Assembly (NCBI GenBank): GCA_949068525.1
Contig: CARTIQ010000003.1
Coordinates: forward strand, 19,077 to 83,076
Source of the DNA: an uncultured Eubacteriales bacterium
GTDB lineage: Bacteria; Bacillota; Clostridia; Oscillospirales; Acutalibacteraceae
Length of the DNA: 64,000 nt
Reading direction: 5' to 3'
Below, piece by piece: positions 34,084-43,682 of the stretch. Numbering within the stretch: position 1 is the stretch's first letter; each line of letters begins with the position of its first letter. Under the pieces are notes generated by a model that saw only the letters and a list, made by a program, of their open reading frames with translations, was not told where the DNA came from and did not search any database. The translations under genes were made by a program, and so were the position numbers.

Positions 34084-34674
34084 ATGGAAGGCAATGCACG
34101 CGGAGTTACTGTTAATGGATCTTTAGATAATGAGACTGTATCTAAGCTTACTAGGGAAGTTTTTGAGTGGGGAAGTTCGTTGCTGTTTGCTTTTTCTGCA
34201 TGCTTTTTCATTACTATTTTTGTTATGTTTTTTACGGTATCTGGCGACTCTATGTTGCAAACTTTGCATGATGGCGATAAACTTTTGGTGTATAAATTTA
34301 TGTATACCCCTAAGCGAGGCGATATTGTTACCATTGATACTAATGATAGGCTGGGTAAAAACATTATAAAGCGCGTTGTAGGCCTTCCTGGCGACGCTAT
34401 TAAATTTGATTACGATAAACATGAGGTTTATGTTAACGGTCAAGTTTTAAAAGAAGATTATATTAATGAACCTACTGCATTGCGTGGTGATGGTGCGATA
34501 TTAAATAATACTTTATATTGCGTGCCCGCTGGGCGGTCTTGTGTTTTAGGAGATAATCGAAACCGTTCAATGGATAGCAGATTTGAAAAAATTGGCTTTG
34601 TGAATATCAATAAGTTTTACGGAGTTGCATTTTTAAGGTATTGGCCTTTTGATAGTTTTCAAATTTTTAGTTAG
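34084..34674 (+). CDS. lepB: signal peptidase I
   Basis: Type I leader peptidase that cleaves secreted-protein signal peptides. About 196 residues from ATG 34084 (GGAGG upstream). One membrane segment (about 31-51) is followed by the catalytic S56 in SGDSMLQT and K96 in NIIKRVVGLPGD, with GDNRNRSMDSR as box E. Some upstream codons are in frame but lack a ribosome site. It lies between rplS and rbgA, a common Firmicute order. Confidence 0.95.
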   Translation: MEGNARGVTVNGSLDNETVSKLTREVFEWGSSLLFAFSACFFITIFVMFFTVSGDSMLQTLHDGDKLLVYKFMYTPKRGDIVTIDTNDRLGKNIIKRVVGLPGDAIKFDYDKHEVYVNGQVLKEDYINEPTALRGDGAILNNTLYCVPAGRSCVLGDNRNRSMDSRFEKIGFVNINKFYGVAFLRYWPFDSFQIFS

Positions 34675-34703
34675 AGCTGTGGTGAAGTTAATTTTAATTT
34701 AGC

Positions 34704-34732
34704 AAAAGGGGACTTATAAAGTCTCTTTTTTT
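34704..34732 (+). terminator. intrinsic terminator of rplS-lepB
   Basis: A 12-bp stem with two G-U pairs (AAAAGGGGACTT with AAGTCTCTTTTT) around an ATA loop, running into T residues. A TGA-TATACT extended -10 (34734-34742) right after it could drive rbgA. Confidence 0.7.
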
Positions 34733-34789
34733 ATGATATACTTAGAGATAGAGGATTTTTCGCAATTAATTAGGGGTAGGTGTACTGCT

Positions 34790-35647
34790 ATGGATTGTGG
34801 AATGCAGGATATACAGTGGTTTCCTGGACATATGGCTAAGACCAAACGAAAGATCGCAGAAAATTTAAAGCTTATAGATATTGTTGCGGAGATTGTGGAT
34901 GCGAGAATTCCTGTTAGCAGTAGAAATCCTGATATTGATGTGTTGACATTGAACAAGCCTAAGGTTATCATTTTGAATAAGGCGGATATTGCGGACTCTA
35001 AAAAAAACTGGAAATGGGCTGAGTTTTATAAAAGTCAGGGTATCACTGCAATTTTAATTGACTGTAAATCGGGCAAGGGCATTAATTTGTTTGTGCCGAC
35101 AGTTAAAAGTCTTCTTAAGGATCGGTTAGAGCGGGCTAGGACTAGGGGAATTAAAAAAAATTTGCGAGTCATGGTTATTGGGATCCCTAATGTTGGTAAG
35201 TCTTCTTTTATTAATCGGTTATCTGGTGGCAAAAAGGCGAAGGTTGAAGACAGGCCTGGCGTTACAAAGGGAAACCAATGGTTTTCGATATCTAAGGACG
35301 TTGAGTTGCTTGATACACCGGGAATTTTGTGGCCTAAGTTTGACGACATTCTGGTTGCAGAAAAATTGGCGTTTACAGGTGCAATCAAAGATAATATATT
35401 GGATGTAGAACAGCTTGCAGTGCGGCTTTTAATGTGTTTGACAAAGGATTATTCTGAAAATTTAGCTAAAAGATATAAACTTGAAAATAGCTGTATAGTG
35501 GGAAAATCCGGGATAGAGCTTTTGGAGATGATTGCAAAAAAACGTGGGATGCTAGTTTCTGGTGGAAAAATTGACACCGAACGAGCTGCGATAATACTCT
35601 TGGACGAATTTCGAGCGGCGAAGTTAGGCCGAATAACGCTGGATTAA
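34790..35647 (+). CDS. rbgA: ribosome biogenesis GTPase RbgA (YlqF)
   Basis: RbgA is a circularly permuted GTPase needed for late 50S assembly. About 285 residues from ATG 34790, after a GGTAGGTG site. IQWFPGHMAKTKR is the family N-terminus. The motif order is permuted: NKAD (63-66) comes before the P-loop GIPNVGKS (131-138) and DTPG. The C-terminal domain ends in DEFRAAKLGRITLD. The usual partner rnhB follows after 26 nt. Confidence 0.95.
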   Translation: MDCGMQDIQWFPGHMAKTKRKIAENLKLIDIVAEIVDARIPVSSRNPDIDVLTLNKPKVIILNKADIADSKKNWKWAEFYKSQGITAILIDCKSGKGINLFVPTVKSLLKDRLERARTRGIKKNLRVMVIGIPNVGKSSFINRLSGGKKAKVEDRPGVTKGNQWFSISKDVELLDTPGILWPKFDDILVAEKLAFTGAIKDNILDVEQLAVRLLMCLTKDYSENLAKRYKLENSCIVGKSGIELLEMIAKKRGMLVSGGKIDTERAAIILLDEFRAAKLGRITLD

Positions 35648-35673
35648 CTTTGTTTTTAGGAGTTTTATAAATT

Positions 35674-36297
35674 TTGATGAAGACAAAAGCAGAAAAAGAC
35701 TGGCTTATATATGAGAAAGAAGCTCAAAACAGCGGATACAACATTGTCTGTGGTGTGGATGAAGCTGGCAGAGGGCCGTTGGCTGGCCCAGTTTTTGCTG
35801 CTGCAGTAATTTTACCACAGGGGTTGGTCATTGAAGGCATTGATGACTCTAAAAAGCTTAGCGAAAAGAAGCGAGAAGCTCTGTATATTAAGCTAAAATC
35901 GCTTGCGTTGGCGTTTAATGTTGCATTTGCGACGGAAAAGGAAATTGATGAGATTAACATTTTGAACGCAACGTTTCTTGCGATGAAGCGCGCCGTAGAA
36001 GGTTTAAGCTTGCGACCAGACCTTGTGCTTATTGATGGCAACAGGGAGCCGGCCTTAGATTTGCCTACAAAAACAATAGTTAAAGGGGATTCTTTGTCGG
36101 TGTCGATTGCTGCGGCGTCTATTTTGGCTAAAGTTGAGCGCGACAGGCTGATGAAAAAGTTAAGCGAGAAGTATCCTAGTTATGGATTCGAAAAACACAA
36201 GGGTTATGGAACAAAGCTGCATCTTGAGGCGATAAAAAGGTACGGATCGGCAGAGATACATAGAAAAAGCTTCTTAAAAAAGATTTTGGGTGAGTAA
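35674..36297 (+). CDS. rnhB: ribonuclease HII
   Basis: RNase HII cuts RNA in RNA-DNA hybrids and removes single ribonucleotides from DNA. The 207 residues contain VCGVDEAGRGPLAGPVFAAAV, with the catalytic Asp-Glu pair, SKKLSEKKRE, LIDGN and AAASILAKVERDRLM. Either TTG 35674 (11 nt after AGGAG) or the adjacent ATG 35677 starts it; the difference is one residue. It lies between rbgA and yraN, as in many Firmicutes. Confidence 0.95.
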   Translation: MMKTKAEKDWLIYEKEAQNSGYNIVCGVDEAGRGPLAGPVFAAAVILPQGLVIEGIDDSKKLSEKKREALYIKLKSLALAFNVAFATEKEIDEINILNATFLAMKRAVEGLSLRPDLVLIDGNREPALDLPTKTIVKGDSLSVSIAAASILAKVERDRLMKKLSEKYPSYGFEKHKGYGTKLHLEAIKRYGSAEIHRKSFLKKILGE

Positions 36298-36300
36298 TGC

Positions 36301-36690
36301 ATGTTTGACAGTTTGAAGATGGGAAAGAAGGGCGAGGATATCGCTGTTTTCTACCTTGAAAATTGTGGATACAAGATTCTTGGCCGAAACTACCATAGCA
36401 GATATGGAGAAATTGATATTATTGCTGAAAAAGAAAATTGCATTGTATTTGTTGAGGTGAAGACTAGATACGCGAGGACGCCGTTTATTGCTACCGAGGC
36501 TGTCGACACGATTAAACAGAAAAAAATCATAAAAACTGCGATGATGTATTTATCGCAAACTAGTACGGGCTTACAGCCTCGCTTTGATGTAATAGCGGTT
36601 TTGTTTAATAAAAATATTGGTCGCTGTAATTATACGGTCGATCACATAGAAAATGCCTTTGAAGGGGTTGACTTTTTTGAAACTTTTTGA
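36301..36690 (+). CDS. yraN: YraN/UPF0102-family nuclease-fold protein
   Basis: The 129 residues belong to UPF0102, a restriction-endonuclease-like fold of unknown precise role. GKKGEDIAVFYLENCGYKILGRN and the metal-site pattern GEIDIIA...IVFVEVKTR are clear. It follows rnhB by 3 nt and its end overlaps the next gene. Confidence 0.92.
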   Translation: MFDSLKMGKKGEDIAVFYLENCGYKILGRNYHSRYGEIDIIAEKENCIVFVEVKTRYARTPFIATEAVDTIKQKKIIKTAMMYLSQTSTGLQPRFDVIAVLFNKNIGRCNYTVDHIENAFEGVDFFETF

Positions 36691-37609
36691 TTTGCACTGT
36701 GACACACTGTTTCGCGCACTCGACGAGAATGGCGGGATAGTTGACAATGCTTATCAGCTTTCAGTTTTGTCTGGGCGTAAATATGAGTCTTGGGCGCAGT
36801 GTTTTGCAGTTTGGATACCGGATGAATGCCGTGGGGATGCTGCAATTTCTCTTTTTAAACGTGCCAAAGAGCTGTTTGATAGGGAAATTCAAAAGAACTC
36901 GGATCTGATATGCAAATGTAAAAATGCTGACGATATAAAAACTGCGGTGGCAGCTCACAAGTGCGCGGCGATTTTAACAGTCGAGGGTGGAGCTGCGTTG
37001 GCTGGAGACATCAGGAACCTTGATTATCTGTATGACTGCGGTGTTAAAATGATGACGCTTACTTGGAACAGTAGTTGTGAGCTTGGCGGCGGTTCTTTGA
37101 CAAAGGCGCCAAACGACGGGATTACTGATTTTGGTAAGAATGTTGTTCGACGTATGGCGGAGCTTTCTATCGCCATTGATATCTCTCACGCTAGTGATAC
37201 TCTCTTTTATGATGTTGCAAGTACTGTGGATGTCCCACTTGTTGCAAGCCATTCGAATTCTCGCGCGGTTTGTTTACATAGAAGAAATCTTACTGACGAG
37301 CAATTTAATGTTGTTAAGAGTCGCAGCGGACTGATTGGCATTAATTTTGCAAAGCAGTTTCTCTCGGATAGCGACTTTGCTAGCGGTTATGATATCCTAC
37401 GCCATGCCGAACATTTTTTGGCGTTGGGTGGAGAAGAAGTTGTCTGTTTGGGGACAGACTTCGACGGCGCAGATGTTATTGATGATGTGCCTTGCGTTGA
37501 GCGCATGGATGTTCTTTATGAGCTTTTTTTGAGGCATAATTACAGCGAGAGCCTGGTTGAGGATATATTTTTTAACAACGCATTTGACTTTTTTGCGCGG
37601 CTGGGGTAG
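36677..37609 (+). CDS. membrane dipeptidase (peptidase family M19)
   Basis: About 310 residues from TTG 36677, preceded by AAGGGG and overlapping the yraN end by 14 nt; in-frame codons from 36653 are not needed. Family M19 zinc dipeptidase: LFDLHCDTLFR (HxD metal pair), the bridging Glu in LTVEGGAALAG, ISHASD and ASHSNSRAV (His ligands), and GTDFDG near the end. Substrates in bacteria may include D-amino-acid dipeptides; none can be assigned here. No signal peptide, so cytoplasmic. Confidence 0.9.
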   Translation: MKLFDLHCDTLFRALDENGGIVDNAYQLSVLSGRKYESWAQCFAVWIPDECRGDAAISLFKRAKELFDREIQKNSDLICKCKNADDIKTAVAAHKCAAILTVEGGAALAGDIRNLDYLYDCGVKMMTLTWNSSCELGGGSLTKAPNDGITDFGKNVVRRMAELSIAIDISHASDTLFYDVASTVDVPLVASHSNSRAVCLHRRNLTDEQFNVVKSRSGLIGINFAKQFLSDSDFASGYDILRHAEHFLALGGEEVVCLGTDFDGADVIDDVPCVERMDVLYELFLRHNYSESLVEDIFFNNAFDFFARLG

Positions 37610-37642
37610 GCTAAGCTAGAGTAGATTTGGGAGGTTGGCGAG

Positions 37643-38332
37643 ATGTCGCTTTATGCGATAGCGGATTTGCACTTGTCTTTGGGCACGGATAAGCCAATGG
37701 ATATTTTTGGTGGGTGGGACAATTATGTTGAGCGCCTTAAGGAGAATTGGGAGGGTACCGTAAAGGCTGATGATACAGTAGTTATTGCCGGAGATATCTC
37801 TTGGGCAATGCGGCTAAATGAAGCTTTTGAGGATTTTACGTTTATTGATTCGCTGCCCGGGAAAAAGATATTTTTAAAGGGAAACCACGATTATTGGTGG
37901 ACTACGCGGAAAAAGATAGAGGATTATTTTTTGGAGAATAATTTTAATTCGCTTTCAATACTATTTAATTCGGCATCGGTTGTGGGAGATCTTGCGGTTT
38001 GCGGAACTAGGGGATGGTCATATGACTGCAGTTCGCAGGAGGATATCAAAATTTTGAACCGCGAAGTGGGCCGCCTTATGCTTTCCATTGAGCAGGCAAA
38101 AAAATACAACTGCGAAATTATTGCTTTTTTGCACTATCCGCCGGTGTTTTCTGGTTATGAATGCACTGAGATAATTGACGTCTTACGTAAATATAATATA
38201 AAGAAGTGCTATTATGGCCATATTCACGGTAAACGTATTGCTAATAAGGCTGTAGTTGGCTCATATAAAGGCATAAATTTTCATATGATATCTTGCGACC
38301 AGATCGGCTTTTCGCCCGTTTTGGTTTTGTGA
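37643..38332 (+). CDS. calcineurin-like metallophosphoesterase
   Basis: The 229 residues carry the metallophosphoesterase motifs IADLHL, VVIAGDISWA, FLKGNHDYWW, FLHYPPV and YGHIHG, which bind two metals. It resembles the Clostridial cytoplasmic phosphoesterase type that follows M19 genes. The substrate is unknown. GGGAGG precedes the ATG. Its gene ends 20 nt before the tig promoter. Confidence 0.88.
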   Translation: MSLYAIADLHLSLGTDKPMDIFGGWDNYVERLKENWEGTVKADDTVVIAGDISWAMRLNEAFEDFTFIDSLPGKKIFLKGNHDYWWTTRKKIEDYFLENNFNSLSILFNSASVVGDLAVCGTRGWSYDCSSQEDIKILNREVGRLMLSIEQAKKYNCEIIAFLHYPPVFSGYECTEIIDVLRKYNIKKCYYGHIHGKRIANKAVVGSYKGINFHMISCDQIGFSPVLVL

Positions 38333-38351
38333 GGATTTATTTTTTAAAATG

Positions 38352-38380
38352 TAGAAATTTTATTTTTTTTGTGGTATAAT
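38352..38380 (+). promoter_or_regulatory. sigma-A promoter of tig
   Basis: TAGAAA (38352-38357), 17-bp spacer, TATAAT (38375-38380) with a TGG extension. Start near 38387, about 28 nt before the tig ATG. Confidence 0.65.
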
Positions 38381-38414
38381 TGATAAAGATACCTGCATTT
38401 TTAGGAGGACAATA

Positions 38415-39695
38415 ATGAGTTTAAAAACGTCAAACAAAGTTGAACAAAATCGCTATGAATTAGAGGTTGAAGTTAGCGCTGAGGATTTTTCTAACGCTGT
38501 TGATAAAGTCTTTAAAAGGAATGTTAAACGAATTACCATCCCTGGTTTTAGAAAGGGCAAGGCGTCTCGGGCTTTTATTGAGAAGTATTATGGTGAAAAT
38601 GTTTTTTATGAAGACGCTGTAAAAGATGTTTACCCCAGCGCATTGCAGAACGCTATTGACGAAGCTGGCTTGGATGTTATAAATGATAAGGTCGACTTTG
38701 ACTTGATTAGTGTTGGCAAGGATGGACTTGCGTTTAAAGCTGTTGTTACAGTTAGGCCGGAAGTTACGATTGAAAATTATAAGGGCATTGAAGTTAAGCG
38801 TAAGCCAGTTAGAGTTACTAAAGGAGATATTGATAAAGAGATTGAACGAGTTCGGGAACGAAATTCTCGGATAGTTACTGTTGAGGACCGAGTTTCTGAA
38901 AGTGGAGATATCGTTGTATTTGATTTTAAAGGGTTTATTGATGGGGGACCTTTTGCTGGTGGTGAGGCGGAGAATTATACTTTGGAGCTTGGAAAGGGAC
39001 AGTTTATTCCGGGGTTTGAGGATCAATTAATTGGCCACAAGCAAGGGGAAGAGTTTGATATTGATGTTACCTTTCCGAAATCTTATCAGGAAACCTCTTT
39101 GGCTGGGAAGCCTGCTGTTTTTAAAATCAAGTTGCATGAGGTTAAAACTCGAGAATTACCGGAGCTTGACGATGAGTTTGTAAAGGATGTTAGCGAATTT
39201 GACACTTTGGATGAGTACAAGGAGTCTATCAAAAAGCAGCTTAAGGAGTTAAAACAAAAAGAGGCTGATATTGACGCGGATGATCAGATGATTGACAAAA
39301 CGATTGAGCTTTTGAAGGCGGAGATTCCTGAGGCTATGTTTGAAAATAAGGTTGAGGATTTGATTCATGACTTTGCTTATAAGCTGAAAGCACAGGGTTT
39401 AACGTTGGAGTCTTATCTTAAATATACTGGAATGGATGCTGCTGCATTGACGGCCCAGTTTAGGCCGCAGGCTGAGCGCCAAGTTAAGCTGAGACTTGCT
39501 CTTGATAAAATTGCTGAACTTGAGAAGTTGACGGCTACCGCTGAAGAAATAGAGGAAAAATACATAACTCTTGCAGAACAATACAAAATGGATGTTGCGC
39601 AGATTAAGAAAGTTATCAATGAAAAAGACTTGTTGGGCGATATTGCGGCAGAGAAAGCTGTGGATTTTTTGCGCGATAACTGTGTGAGCAAATAA
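38415..39695 (+). CDS. tig: trigger factor
   Basis: Ribosome-bound chaperone and prolyl isomerase. The 426 residues include the ribosome-binding signature GFRKGKASRAFIEKYYG (from residue ~47), an FKBP-type domain (about 150-245, DIVVFDFKGFIDGGPFAGGEAENY split at the active loop) and the C-terminal chaperone arms. AGGAGG precedes the ATG. It is first in the tig-clpP-clpX-engB series, the usual Firmicute order without lon. Confidence 0.96.
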   Translation: MSLKTSNKVEQNRYELEVEVSAEDFSNAVDKVFKRNVKRITIPGFRKGKASRAFIEKYYGENVFYEDAVKDVYPSALQNAIDEAGLDVINDKVDFDLISVGKDGLAFKAVVTVRPEVTIENYKGIEVKRKPVRVTKGDIDKEIERVRERNSRIVTVEDRVSESGDIVVFDFKGFIDGGPFAGGEAENYTLELGKGQFIPGFEDQLIGHKQGEEFDIDVTFPKSYQETSLAGKPAVFKIKLHEVKTRELPELDDEFVKDVSEFDTLDEYKESIKKQLKELKQKEADIDADDQMIDKTIELLKAEIPEAMFENKVEDLIHDFAYKLKAQGLTLESYLKYTGMDAAALTAQFRPQAERQVKLRLALDKIAELEKLTATAEEIEEKYITLAEQYKMDVAQIKKVINEKDLLGDIAAEKAVDFLRDNCVSK

Positions 39696-39773
39696 TTTAG
39701 TTATTTTGAATAAGACGATTAAATTTTGTTAATTATTTAAGATGTCTGTTTATTTTTGAACGGAGGGGTTTAG

Positions 39774-40388
39774 TTGAAGAAATATTTGGGCGATAATGTT
39801 AGTAGAATGAGCTTGGTGCCTTATGTTGTGGAGCAAACTAGCCGGGGTGAACGCTCTTATGATATTTATTCTCGACTTTTGAACGATAGAATCGTTATGC
39901 TAACAGAGGAAGTTAACAATACGACTGCTAGCTTGGTTGTTGCGCAGCTATTGTATCTGGAGGGGCAGGACCCTTCTAAGGATATTAGCCTTTATATTAA
40001 TAGCCCGGGTGGTTCGGTTACCGATGGATTGTCGATTTACGACACTATGCAGTATATAAAGTGTGATGTATCTACTATTTGCATGGGCATGGCTGCTAGC
40101 ATGGGAGCTTTTTTATTGGCTGCTGGTGCTAAGGGTAAGCGCTTTGCTTTGCCTAACAGCGACATTATGATTCATCAGCCGAGCGGTGGAGCTAAGGGGC
40201 AGGCTACTGATATTATGATCCACGCTGACCATATTGTTAAGACTAAGAAAAAGCTAAATGAAATATTGTCCGAGAGAACTGGCCAGCCGATTGATATTGT
40301 TGCGAAGGACACTGAGCGTGATAACTTTATGACGGCTGAAGAAGCTAAAAAATATGGGATTGTTGACCAGGTTATTTTTAAAAGATAG
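39774..40388 (+). CDS. clpP: ATP-dependent Clp protease proteolytic subunit
   Basis: ClpP forms the tetradecameric serine protease used by ClpX and other Clp ATPases. The 204 residues have the catalytic triad S109 (GMAASMGA), H134 (IMIHQPSGG) and D183 (TERDNFM). TTG start 5-6 nt after CGGAGGGG. The 78-nt gap after tig contains no clear terminator; clpX follows by 16 nt. Confidence 0.97.
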   Translation: MKKYLGDNVSRMSLVPYVVEQTSRGERSYDIYSRLLNDRIVMLTEEVNNTTASLVVAQLLYLEGQDPSKDISLYINSPGGSVTDGLSIYDTMQYIKCDVSTICMGMAASMGAFLLAAGAKGKRFALPNSDIMIHQPSGGAKGQATDIMIHADHIVKTKKKLNEILSERTGQPIDIVAKDTERDNFMTAEEAKKYGIVDQVIFKR

Positions 40389-40404
40389 GAATTGGTGATG
40401 ATTT

Positions 40405-41739
40405 ATGTCTACAAAGGATGAAAGTAGGGAAAAGAATATTTGCTGTTCTTTTTGTAATAAGCCTCAGGAGCAGGCAACGAAACTTATTGCAGGACCAGGT
40501 GTTTATATCTGTGATGAGTGTGTTTCTTTGTGCCTTTCTATCCTTGAGGATGAGCTTTTGAAAAAAGATCAAGATCAGAAAAACAAATTTTCGAAGGACG
40601 AGGTTGACTTACTGCGTCCTAAAGAAATTAAGGCTATTTTGGATGAGTATGTTATTGGGCAGGAGACGGCTAAGGTTGCACTTTCTGTTGCGGTTTATAA
40701 TCATTATAAGCGGATATATTTTGGAAATAGCGATAAAGATAGCGACGATACGGTTGAATTGAAGAAGAGTAATGTTTTGCTTTTGGGTCCAACAGGCGTG
40801 GGGAAGACTCTTTTGGCACAAACTTTGGCAAAGGCTTTGAATGTTCCTTTTGCTATTGCTGACGCTACTACTTTGACTGAAGCTGGATATGTTGGTGAAG
40901 ACGTTGAAAATATCCTTTTGAGACTGATTCAGGCGGCCGATTTTGATATTGAACGAGCCGAACGCGGAATCATTTATATTGATGAGCTTGATAAAATTGC
41001 AAGGAAATCCGAGAACCCTTCTATAACTCGGGATGTTAGCGGTGAGGGCGTTCAGCAGGCTCTTTTAAAAATTCTGGAGGGAACGGTTTCTAATGTACCG
41101 CCACAGGGAGGAAGAAAGCACCCTCAGCAAGAGTTTATTCATATTAATACGACGAATATTTTGTTTATTTGCGGGGGCGCTTTTGATGGGCTTGAAAAAA
41201 TCGTTGAAAAGAGAACAGGTTCCTCTAGCATGGGCTTTGGAGCTGACGTTAAGACTAAAAAAGAGTTAAATTCTACCAAATGGATGCAGGACGTTCTGCC
41301 GCATGATTTGGTTAAGTATGGACTTATTCCGGAGCTTGTTGGACGCTTACCTGTGATTACTGCTCTTAACGGGCTTGACAAAGAGGCTTTAGTCCGGATT
41401 TTGAAGGAGCCAAAAAATTCAATATTAAAGCAGTATCAAAAGTTGTTTTCTCTTGACAAAGTTGAACTTGTTTTTGAGGATAAAGCTTTGGAGGCAGTTG
41501 CGCAAAAGGCTCTTGACAGAAACACTGGAGCTAGAGGTTTGCGAGCAATTATGGAGGAAATTTTGTCTGAATTAATGTACGAAGTACCGAGCGACCATAC
41601 TATAGAAAAAGTGATAATAACAGACAAAACTGTTAACGGCAAGGCAAAGGCAGAAATTGTTCGGGATAAAAATCGCGTACCGTTTAACATTACGGTGAAT
41701 GAGGAAACTTTAGATAAAGGAAAAAGCTCTGTGTCGTAA
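40405..41739 (+). CDS. clpX: ATP-dependent Clp protease ATP-binding subunit ClpX
   Basis: ClpX unfolds substrates and feeds them to ClpP. The 444 residues start with a zinc-binding domain (C14, C17, C36, C39), then the AAA+ module with Walker A GPTGVGKT (128-135), IIYIDELDKIA (Walker B) and the pore loop GYVGED. GTGARGLRAIMEE-type sensor-2 (here NTGARGLRAIMEEIL) is present. Directly behind clpP. Confidence 0.97.
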   Translation: MSTKDESREKNICCSFCNKPQEQATKLIAGPGVYICDECVSLCLSILEDELLKKDQDQKNKFSKDEVDLLRPKEIKAILDEYVIGQETAKVALSVAVYNHYKRIYFGNSDKDSDDTVELKKSNVLLLGPTGVGKTLLAQTLAKALNVPFAIADATTLTEAGYVGEDVENILLRLIQAADFDIERAERGIIYIDELDKIARKSENPSITRDVSGEGVQQALLKILEGTVSNVPPQGGRKHPQQEFIHINTTNILFICGGAFDGLEKIVEKRTGSSSMGFGADVKTKKELNSTKWMQDVLPHDLVKYGLIPELVGRLPVITALNGLDKEALVRILKEPKNSILKQYQKLFSLDKVELVFEDKALEAVAQKALDRNTGARGLRAIMEEILSELMYEVPSDHTIEKVIITDKTVNGKAKAEIVRDKNRVPFNITVNEETLDKGKSSVS

Positions 41740-41780
41740 TTTTTAAAGTTTTGCAAAAGACTAGTATTGATGAGGTTTAT

Positions 41781-42380
41781 ATGGATTTTAATCGTGCTAC
41801 TTTTGAGTCCTCTTTTTTTAAGAAAGATCAACTTAAGGACTCGCCCTGCCAAGAGATCGTGTTTTCGGGTCGCTCAAATGTGGGGAAATCTTCGCTTATA
41901 AATAAGCTTACTAATAGAAAGTCGATTGCTAGAGTTAGCTCTAAGCCTGGCAAAACGGGGTCCATAAATTTTTATAAGGTAAATGATCTTTTGAGGCTGG
42001 TTGATTTACCAGGATATGGCTATGCAAAGGTTTCGCAGAAAGAAAAGGCTCGTTGGGCTGAGCTTGTTGAAGGATATTTTAATAGTGGCCGGAAGATTTC
42101 TCTTGTTATTCAAATCGTAGATATGCGGCATCGCCCTACTGATGATGATCTTAATATGATTAATTTTTTGATTACTAACGGTTTTCACTTTATCGTTGTT
42201 TTGACTAAAAGCGATAAGTTAAATAAAACAGAGCGAGAAACCCGGCTTGCTAATTTAAAGACAGACTTTCCCTTTGAGTGCTTTGAGGATATTAATTTTG
42301 TAATATTTTCCTCTATTAATGGCGAGGGTGTTGCTGAATTGGGCTCAATAATTGAGTCTGCCACTAGTAAAAATGAATAA
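41781..42380 (+). CDS. engB: ribosome biogenesis GTPase EngB (YsxC)
   Basis: EngB acts in 50S assembly. About 199 residues from ATG 41781, after GATGAGG; in-frame codons from 41751 are rejected. P-loop GRSNVGKS (30-37), KPGKT (G2), DLPGYGYA (G3) and TKSDK (G4) are all present. It follows clpX, as in B. subtilis where lonA intervenes. Ended by a strong bidirectional terminator. Confidence 0.94.
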   Translation: MDFNRATFESSFFKKDQLKDSPCQEIVFSGRSNVGKSSLINKLTNRKSIARVSSKPGKTGSINFYKVNDLLRLVDLPGYGYAKVSQKEKARWAELVEGYFNSGRKISLVIQIVDMRHRPTDDDLNMINFLITNGFHFIVVLTKSDKLNKTERETRLANLKTDFPFECFEDINFVIFSSINGEGVAELGSIIESATSKNE

Positions 42381-42400
42381 GTTTTAAATATCTATATTTA

Positions 42401-42437
42401 AAAAAGTTCAAGCTTTTCATACTTGCTTGAGCTTTTT
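42401..42437. terminator. bidirectional terminator between engB and the SEDS gene
   Basis: A 13-bp stem (AAAAAGTTCAAGC at 42401-42413 with its partner at 42425-42437, one G-U) and an 11-nt loop, with T runs on both strands. Confidence 0.85.
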
Positions 42438-43593
42438 ATATTTCTTCGTACATTTCATCACTAATGTTATCATCGTGCTGTTGCATAAACACGCTTTGAA
42501 CTAATCCAATTCCTAGATAAAGGCATGCGGAGGATGAGCCTCCCGCACTAAAAAATGGCAGTGTTACACCAATTACAGGTAGTGCGCTAAGGCACATTCC
42601 TAGGTTGAAGATAGTTTGAGAGGCAACTAGACCGAAAAAACCAAAGCAGATGTAAGTTCCAAGACAGTCCGATGCTAACAGTGCTATTTTTAATGTTCTA
42701 AAGAGCATAAAAAGTATTAGCAAAATTACAACGCAGCAACCAATAAACCCGAGTTCTTCGCCTACTGCAGAAAAAATGAAGTCGCTTTCTTGAATTGGTA
42801 CAGAATTACTTCCAACACGAGGACCATTAAATAATCCTTGTCCCCCAATTTTCCCTGATCCTATTGAAATTTTACCTTGAATCTGCTGGAACCCAGTGTT
42901 GAGAGGATCTGCTTCAGGATTTATTTGGTTAATTATACGCTGTTTTTGGTAGTCGGCAAAAATGTAGTTCCACAGAATGGGGATAGAGAGAATTATCGCG
43001 ACAAAGCCAGCTAAAAAGTATCGAAGTTGAACGCCGGCAGCAAAGGACATTGACAAAAACATGCAAAAGAAGATTATCGCAGCGCCGTCGTCTCCCTGAA
43101 GATGCGTTAATGCTATGGGGACCAAAGCATGCGCGCCCAAAAGAGACACATTTAGAAGCGACTTTAGCTCATTTTTTTCTTTTAAAAAGGACAAATGCTT
43201 AGAAAAGGTGATTATAAAGCCGATTTTAGCAAGTTCGGAGGGCTGAAATGAGACTCCACCTGGCAGTTTAATCCATGCCCGTGCATCTATGCCCGAGTTT
43301 CCGGTTACTGCCGTGCCAAAAATCAAAGTGAGAATTATAAGCAAAATACAGATAGCCGCCACAATGGGGTAGTGCTTTGCGATTATCCTATAGTCGGACT
43401 TTGTTATTATGACTGCAGCGAGATATCCCAAAAGAATTGCTACTAGCTGAGTTTTAAAGTAAGTGAAATTTGATGTTCTCGAAACACTAAGCAAAAAAAT
43501 TAGAGAAAGGGTCGATATAGAAACCGAAACCGCCCAAAAAATTTTATCTGTACGGCTAAAATAATTCTTGATTTTATCTAAAAATTTTTGCAT
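42436..43593 (-). CDS. SEDS-family peptidoglycan polymerase (RodA/FtsW/SpoVE)
   Basis: About 385 residues from ATG 43593, after GAGGTGG; in-frame codons up to 43641 overlap the promoter. Roughly ten membrane segments. The family signatures are FQPSELAKIGFI, LQGDDGAA, and ESDFIFSAVGEELGF, whose Asp is the catalytic residue of SEDS glycosyltransferases. SIGSGKIGGQGLFNG also fits RodA. The lack of neighbours such as ftsQ/murG or mreB leaves RodA versus FtsW open; the sequence leans to RodA. No class B PBP is adjacent. Confidence 0.88.
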   Translation of the reverse strand: MQKFLDKIKNYFSRTDKIFWAVSVSISTLSLIFLLSVSRTSNFTYFKTQLVAILLGYLAAVIITKSDYRIIAKHYPIVAAICILLIILTLIFGTAVTGNSGIDARAWIKLPGGVSFQPSELAKIGFIITFSKHLSFLKEKNELKSLLNVSLLGAHALVPIALTHLQGDDGAAIIFFCMFLSMSFAAGVQLRYFLAGFVAIILSIPILWNYIFADYQKQRIINQINPEADPLNTGFQQIQGKISIGSGKIGGQGLFNGPRVGSNSVPIQESDFIFSAVGEELGFIGCCVVILLILFMLFRTLKIALLASDCLGTYICFGFFGLVASQTIFNLGMCLSALPVIGVTLPFFSAGGSSSACLYLGIGLVQSVFMQQHDDNISDEMYEEI

Positions 43594-43612
43594 GAATCCA
43601 CCTCTTCCACTA

Positions 43613-43641
43613 ATTATATTATGACCACAAGGGAAGTTCAA
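43613..43641 (-). promoter_or_regulatory. sigma-A promoter of the SEDS gene
   Basis: On the minus strand TTGAAC (43641-43636), 17-bp spacer, TATAAT (43618-43613). The leader is only about 13 nt, which fixes ATG 43593 as the start. Confidence 0.7.
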
Positions 43642-43682
43642 GCGAAAATTTCGGTGATTTGATTTTAATTTATTTATAAATA